7,684 bases of DNA. It comes from Paracoccaceae bacterium (GTDB lineage: Bacteria; Pseudomonadota; Alphaproteobacteria; Rhodobacterales; Rhodobacteraceae). Location of the stretch: contig JALQTL010000101.1 of the NCBI GenBank assembly GCA_023260935.1, positions 1 to 7,684 on the forward strand, in the 5' to 3' direction. Below are positions 4,065 through 7,684 of the stretch, piece by piece (position 1 is the first letter of the stretch; each line of letters begins with the position of its first letter). The position numbers and the translations under genes were made by a program. Under the pieces are notes generated by a model, which did not search any database, was not told the origin of the DNA, and was given only the letters and a program-made list of their open reading frames with translations.

Positions 4065-6560
4065 ATGTCCATTCCATTCCACACCACGCTGTCGGTCGAG
4101 GGGATGACCTGCGCATCCTGCGTTGGCCGGGTCACCCGGGCGCTATCGGCTTTGCCCGGCGCCAGCGAGGTTTCGGTGAACCTTGCCTCGGAAACTGCCT
4201 GGCTGACGCTGGACACCCCCGCCGGGCTGACACAAGCCGTCGCGCTGCTGGACAAGCTGGGCTATCCCGCGCGACGGCAAAGCGTGGTCCTGTCGATCGC
4301 CTCGATGTCCTGCGCGTCCTGCGTGGGGCGCGTCGACCGCGCGCTGGCGGCGGTGCCGGGGGTCGAGGCGGTGGCAGTCAATCTTGCGGCCGAAAGCGCA
4401 AGGGTGACCTATCTGGAGGGCGTAACAACCCCGGATACGCTGATCCGCGCGGCCACGGCGGCGGGCTATCCTGCCACGCTGGCCGATGCCGGCGCCACCA
4501 CGGACCGAACCGCGCGGAAAGAGGAAGAGGCCCGTGCCCTTGCCCGCCGCGTTGCCCTTGCCGCTGCCCTTGCCCTGCCGGTCTTTGCGCTGGAAATGGG
4601 CGCGCATGTCATTCCCGGCATGCACGCGCTGATCGGGCGCAGCATCGGCCATCAGACAAGCTGGCTGATCCAGTTCGTGCTGACCACGGCGGTTCTGCTG
4701 GGGCCGGGGCGTTCGTTCTATCGGCAAGGGGTACCGGCGCTTCTGAAAGGCGCCCCCGACATGAACAGCCTTGTCGCAGTGGGAACTGGCGCTGCCTATC
4801 TTTATTCGCTGATCGCCACCTTTGCCCCTGCCCTGCTGCCTGCCTCGGTGCGCGCGGTCTATTTCGAGGCAGCGGCCGTGATCGTGGTTCTGATCCTGAT
4901 CGGCCGCTGGCTGGAGGCGCGGGCCAAGGGCCGGACCGGCGCCGCGATCCAGAAGCTTGTGGGGTTGCAGGTACGCACTGCCCGGGTGCAGCGCGGCGAG
5001 ACCGTCGAAGAAGTTCCGCTTTCGGCACTGAAGCCGGGGGATCTGGTCATCGTGCGCCCGGGCGAAAGGCTGGCCACCGATGGCACCGTGGTATCGGGCA
5101 AAAGCCATGTGGATGAAAGCATGATCACCGGCGAACCCCTCGCCGTGGAAAAAACCGCAGGATCGGCCGTAACGGGGGGCACGCTGAACGGCACCGGCAG
5201 CCTGACGTTCCGCGCCACCAGCGTCGGCGATGATACCGTACTTGCCCGGATCATCCGCATGGTGGAAGAGGCGCAGGGCGCGCGCCTGCCGATTCAGGGG
5301 CTGGTCGACCGGATCACGCTTTGGTTCGTGCCGGCGGTAATGGCAGCGGCGCTGCTGACGGTGGTGGCGTGGCTGATCTTCGGGCCGGATCCCGCGCTGA
5401 CGCTTGCACTGGTGGCGGGGGTTTCGGTGCTGATCATCGCCTGCCCCTGTGCCATGGGGCTTGCCACGCCCACCTCGATCATGGTGGGCACCGGGCGGGC
5501 GGCGGAACTGGGGGTGCTGTTTCGCAAGGGCGATGCCTTGCAGGCGCTGGACGGGGTCAGGATCGTGGCGCTGGACAAGACCGGCACCGTTACCCAAGGC
5601 CACCCCGAACTCACTGACTTGCTGCTGGCCCCGGGGCAGACCCGCGCCGATGTGCTGTCGCTGGTGGCGGCGGTCGAGGCACGGTCGGAACACCCGGTCG
5701 CGGCCGCCATCCTGCGCGCGGCCCGGGCCGAAGGGCTGGAACCACCGAAGGCCGAGGATTTTGTCGCCATCCCCGGCCATGGCGCCGGGGCCACGGTCGC
5801 GGGACGGCGCGTGCTGGTGGGGGCCGGGCGGCTGATGCGGCGCGAAGGCATCGATACCGGCGCCCTTGGCGCGGCGGAAAGCGATCTGGCCCGCAGCGGC
5901 CGCACGGCGCTTTTTGCCGCCATGGATGGCCAAGTCGCGGCGGTGATGGGCGTGGCCGATCCGGTCAAGCCGTCCAGCCGACAGGCGATTTCCGCCCTGA
6001 AGGAAAAAGGGCTGACGGTGGTCATGATCACCGGAGACAAGCGCGAAACCGCCCTTGCCATCGCTGCGGAAACCGGCATCGACGAGGTGGTGGCCGATGT
6101 TCTGCCAGACGGCAAGGTGGATGCGGTCAAGGCCCTGTCAGCCCGCGGCCGCGTGGCCTTTGTGGGCGATGGCATCAACGATGCGCCCGCACTGGCCAGC
6201 GCCGATGTGGGCATCGCCATCGGCACCGGCACCGATATCGCGATCGAGGCCGCGGATGTTGTGCTGATGTCCGGCGATCTTGGCGGCGTGGTCAATGCGC
6301 TGAAAGTCTCGCACGCAACGATGGCCAATATCCGGCAGAACCTGTTCTGGGCCTTTGGCTATAACGTGGCGCTGATCCCGGTGGCGGCCGGGGTGCTTTA
6401 CCCCGCGTTCGGGCTGCTTCTGTCACCGGTGCTGGCGGCGGGGGCCATGGCACTGTCTTCGGTCTTTGTGCTGACCAATGCGCTGCGGCTGCGCCGGATC
6501 GTCCCCGTGATGGCCGACACCGCCCACACCAACCAAGCACCGGAGGCGCAGACGCCATGA
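4065..6560 (+). CDS. copA: Cu(I)-exporting P1B-type ATPase CopA
   Basis: This 831-residue inner-membrane pump uses ATP to expel cytoplasmic Cu(I). Two N-terminal metal-binding domains carry MTCASC (C16, C19) and MSCASC (C83, C86). Eight membrane segments are expected; hydrophobic stretches are evident from about 162 on. The A-domain has TGEP (355-358). The transport-site signature is C460-P461-C462, with Y766-N767 and MALSS (795-799) in the last two helices, which together define the Cu(I) subgroup. The catalytic domain shows phosphorylation site D504 in DKTGT, SEHP (541-544) for nucleotide binding, TGDK (656-659) and GDGINDAP (701-708). All essential residues seem intact. The ATG at 4065 has AAAGG 7 nt upstream; the frame stays open upstream to a GTG at 3846, but that would run through the promoter. 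It overlaps cueR by 4 nt. Confidence 0.97.
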   Translation: MSIPFHTTLSVEGMTCASCVGRVTRALSALPGASEVSVNLASETAWLTLDTPAGLTQAVALLDKLGYPARRQSVVLSIASMSCASCVGRVDRALAAVPGVEAVAVNLAAESARVTYLEGVTTPDTLIRAATAAGYPATLADAGATTDRTARKEEEARALARRVALAAALALPVFALEMGAHVIPGMHALIGRSIGHQTSWLIQFVLTTAVLLGPGRSFYRQGVPALLKGAPDMNSLVAVGTGAAYLYSLIATFAPALLPASVRAVYFEAAAVIVVLILIGRWLEARAKGRTGAAIQKLVGLQVRTARVQRGETVEEVPLSALKPGDLVIVRPGERLATDGTVVSGKSHVDESMITGEPLAVEKTAGSAVTGGTLNGTGSLTFRATSVGDDTVLARIIRMVEEAQGARLPIQGLVDRITLWFVPAVMAAALLTVVAWLIFGPDPALTLALVAGVSVLIIACPCAMGLATPTSIMVGTGRAAELGVLFRKGDALQALDGVRIVALDKTGTVTQGHPELTDLLLAPGQTRADVLSLVAAVEARSEHPVAAAILRAARAEGLEPPKAEDFVAIPGHGAGATVAGRRVLVGAGRLMRREGIDTGALGAAESDLARSGRTALFAAMDGQVAAVMGVADPVKPSSRQAISALKEKGLTVVMITGDKRETALAIAAETGIDEVVADVLPDGKVDAVKALSARGRVAFVGDGINDAPALASADVGIAIGTGTDIAIEAADVVLMSGDLGGVVNALKVSHATMANIRQNLFWAFGYNVALIPVAAGVLYPAFGLLLSPVLAAGAMALSSVFVLTNALRLRRIVPVMADTAHTNQAPEAQTP

Positions 6561-6970
6561 ACATCAACGAGGTATCGAAGCGGTCCGGCCTGCCGTCCAA
6601 GACCATACGCTATTACGAGGAAATCGGACTGATCACCCCCCTGCGCGCAGCGAATGGATATCGGGCCTTCCGCGAGCGTGATCTGCACAAGCTGGCCTTT
6701 CTGGGCAGGGCGCGCGCCTTGGGCTTCACCATAGAGGATTGCCGCACCCTGCTGGCCCTTTACGAAGACAGCACCCGAGAAAGCGCACAGGTCAAGGCGC
6801 TGGCCGAAGGCCATCTTCAGGCGATAGATGCCAAGATCGCGCAGTTGCAATCGATGCGGGCAACCCTTGCCCATCTGGTGCATCGCTGCGCGGGCGATGA
6901 CCGGCCCGATTGCCCGATCCTTGACGATCTGGCCCTTGTGCCACCCCCCGCCGCCCCGCCGGCAGGCTAA
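6557..6970 (+). CDS. cueR: Copper-responsive MerR-family regulator CueR
   Basis: This 137-residue dimeric activator senses cytoplasmic Cu(I). The N-terminal winged helix-turn-helix (about 1-70) begins with INEVSKRSGLPSKTIRYYEE and includes the usual NGYR wing. A long dimerisation helix runs from about 78 to 108. The metal loop has C111 and C119 in C-A-G-D-D-R-P-D-C, the C-x7-C spacing of CueR, and S76 matches the Ser (77 in E. coli) that goes with monovalent-metal sensors rather than the Cys of zinc-sensing ZntR. It ends in a short Pro/Ala tail. Its ATG overlaps the copA stop as ATGA, and GGAGG (6542-6546) lies 10 nt upstream inside copA, so the two are translationally coupled. It should bind the operator at 3981-4001 and thereby control its own operon; in E. 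coli the two genes are at separate loci. Confidence 0.93.
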   Translation: MNINEVSKRSGLPSKTIRYYEEIGLITPLRAANGYRAFRERDLHKLAFLGRARALGFTIEDCRTLLALYEDSTRESAQVKALAEGHLQAIDAKIAQLQSMRATLAHLVHRCAGDDRPDCPILDDLALVPPPAAPPAG

Positions 6971-6979
6971 GGCTAGGCC

Positions 6980-7007
6980 GGGCGAACGGCTGCCGGCCGT
7001 TCAGCCC
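6980..7007. terminator. Hairpin between cueR and the convergent dehydrogenase, candidate bidirectional terminator
   Basis: GAACGGC (6984-6990) and GCCGTTC (6996-7002) form a perfect 7-bp stem with a 5-nt loop. Four further pairs (GGGC 6980-6983 with GCCC 7004-7007) extend it across one bulged A. It begins 10 nt after the cueR stop and includes the stop codon of the minus-strand dehydrogenase (7003-7001). There is no T-run on either strand, so it would be an atypical terminator. Confidence 0.55.
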
Positions 7008-7684
7008 CTTGGGATATCCTTGCCGGCAGCAAGATCCTGCCGCATCCGGGCCAGATCCAGCGGCAGGCCCGAAAAGATGGCCCAGGCATCAACGCCTTGC
7101 CCGATGAAAAGCTCGTAGCCCGTGATCACTTGCAGCCCCGCCGCCCGCGCATCCTGAAGAAAACGGGTATCGACCGGGGTATAGACTGCATCAAAGGCCC
7201 AAGTGGCCCCGGCCATCAGTGCAGGGTTCATCGGCGTGCCGTCATGGCCCACCATCCCCACCGGGGTACAGTTGATCAGCCCTGCCGCCCCTTTGGCAAG
7301 GGCGGCAACATCCGCCTCGCCGGACCCGGCCTTCACGATCACCCCGGGCCGCGCGGCCGACAATGCAGCGGCAAGGGCGCGGGCCTTTTCGGCCGACTGG
7401 TCGACAATCCGCACTTCCTTCACGCCAAGGGCCAGCAGGCCAAAGGCAACGGCCCTGCCCACGCCCCCCGCCCCGATCATAAGGACCGGTCCCGCCGGCC
7501 CCACGCCCAGCGCGGCGCGGCAAGCGGAAACGAAGCCCGAGTAATCGGTGTTGAACCCGTGCGGTCCGCCCTGATCGAAGATCACGGTATTGATCGCGCC
7601 GATGGCCCGCACCAGCGGATCGTCGATCACGACCCGGCCCGCCGCCCTTTCCTTGTAGGGATAGGTGATATTGACCCCGCGATA
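7001..7684 (-). CDS. aroE: Shikimate/quinate dehydrogenase family, 5'-truncated
   Basis: The visible 227 residues lack roughly the first 50 of a typical ~280-residue protein; the frame is open to the window edge. The family reduces 3-dehydroshikimate to shikimate or interconverts quinate and 3-dehydroquinate. The substrate domain shows NITYPYK with the catalytic Lys (fragment residue 11) and N45-T46-D47 with the catalytic Asp. The Rossmann fold has GAGGVG (71-76), followed by VDQS (94-97). NCTPVGM (138-144) and GYELFIGQGVDAW (189-201) are C-terminal signatures. Classical AroE usually has a basic N-R-T/S at the VDQS position to hold the NADP phosphate; an Asp there, together with the NITYP and GFNTDYSGF variants, resembles QsuD/quinate dehydrogenases and points to NAD. 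The symbol is therefore provisional. It converges on cueR, and I see no functional link between them. Confidence 0.88.
   Translation of the reverse strand, partial: YRGVNITYPYKERAAGRVVIDDPLVRAIGAINTVIFDQGGPHGFNTDYSGFVSACRAALGVGPAGPVLMIGAGGVGRAVAFGLLALGVKEVRIVDQSAEKARALAAALSAARPGVIVKAGSGEADVAALAKGAAGLINCTPVGMVGHDGTPMNPALMAGATWAFDAVYTPVDTRFLQDARAAGLQVITGYELFIGQGVDAWAIFSGLPLDLARMRQDLAAGKDIPRG

Noticed and set aside
4143..5933. A 596-codon open frame on the - strand opposite copA
   Set aside because: It is a shadow frame: low-complexity Arg/Gly/His/Gln-rich translation, no domain, and copA on the other strand is intact from end to end.
5294..6328. A 344-codon open frame on the - strand under the copA catalytic domain
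   Set aside because: The Ser/Ala/Pro/Thr-rich translation with no motif is an artefact of GC-rich codon structure in copA.
1..7684. Mobile elements, CRISPR arrays, tRNA genes or a defence system
   Set aside because: I saw no transposase or integrase motifs, no regularly spaced repeats, no tRNA-like cloverleaf and no gene of a known defence family. Apart from the AT-richer promoter patch near 3700, the base composition shows no abrupt change by eye.

Overview
The window looks like chromosomal DNA of a GC-rich alphaproteobacterium, most likely a Rhodobacteraceae member (Paracoccus/Rhodobacter/Gemmobacter-like). This rests on the strong G/C third-position bias, the style of the LuxI/LuxR pair, and an XRE regulator of a kind common in that group. 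That taxonomic placement is an inference. I see no tRNA, rRNA, CRISPR array, transposase or integrase.

Layout. (1) Positions 1-1235, + strand: the 3' part of a two-domain flavoenzyme of the Old Yellow Enzyme / 2,4-dienoyl-CoA reductase / trimethylamine dehydrogenase superfamily, probably an N-methylproline or dimethylglycine demethylase-like protein. (2) A short convergent gap (1236-1322) with a hairpin. (3) Positions 3683-1323, - strand: a co-directional regulatory block in the order XRE regulator, LuxR-type autoinducer receptor, LuxI-type acyl-homoserine-lactone synthase. The LuxI protein carries an extra C-terminal region of about 80 residues rich in Ala and Glu. (4) A 381-bp divergent intergenic region (3684-4064) with a well-formed CueR-type operator/promoter just before the next gene. 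(5) Positions 4065-6970, + strand: a copper-resistance operon made of the Cu(I)-exporting P1B-type ATPase CopA and its sensor CueR, with a 4-nt start/stop overlap. (6) A hairpin in the convergent gap at 6980-7007. (7) Positions 7684-7001, - strand: the 3' part of a shikimate/quinate dehydrogenase, whose cofactor-site sequence suggests NAD rather than NADP.

How the genes work together. CopA and CueR form a classic closed loop: Cu(I)-bound CueR activates the long-spacer promoter at 3978-4008, and the same transcript encodes both the pump and the sensor. The luxR-luxI pair forms a quorum-sensing circuit, and the XRE gene upstream is placed to feed into it. Three start sites were moved from the longest reading frame on the basis of Shine-Dalgarno sequences or promoter position: XRE to a GTG at 3683, luxR to 3005, and copA to 4065.

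Most of the window is recognisable biology. The less ordinary points are the XRE-luxR-luxI arrangement with an interrupted XRE protein, the long LuxI tail encoded in part by a hexanucleotide repeat, the phased GTGCA boxes in front of luxI, the flavoenzyme's incomplete iron-sulfur cysteine motif, and the acidic cofactor-site residue in the dehydrogenase.
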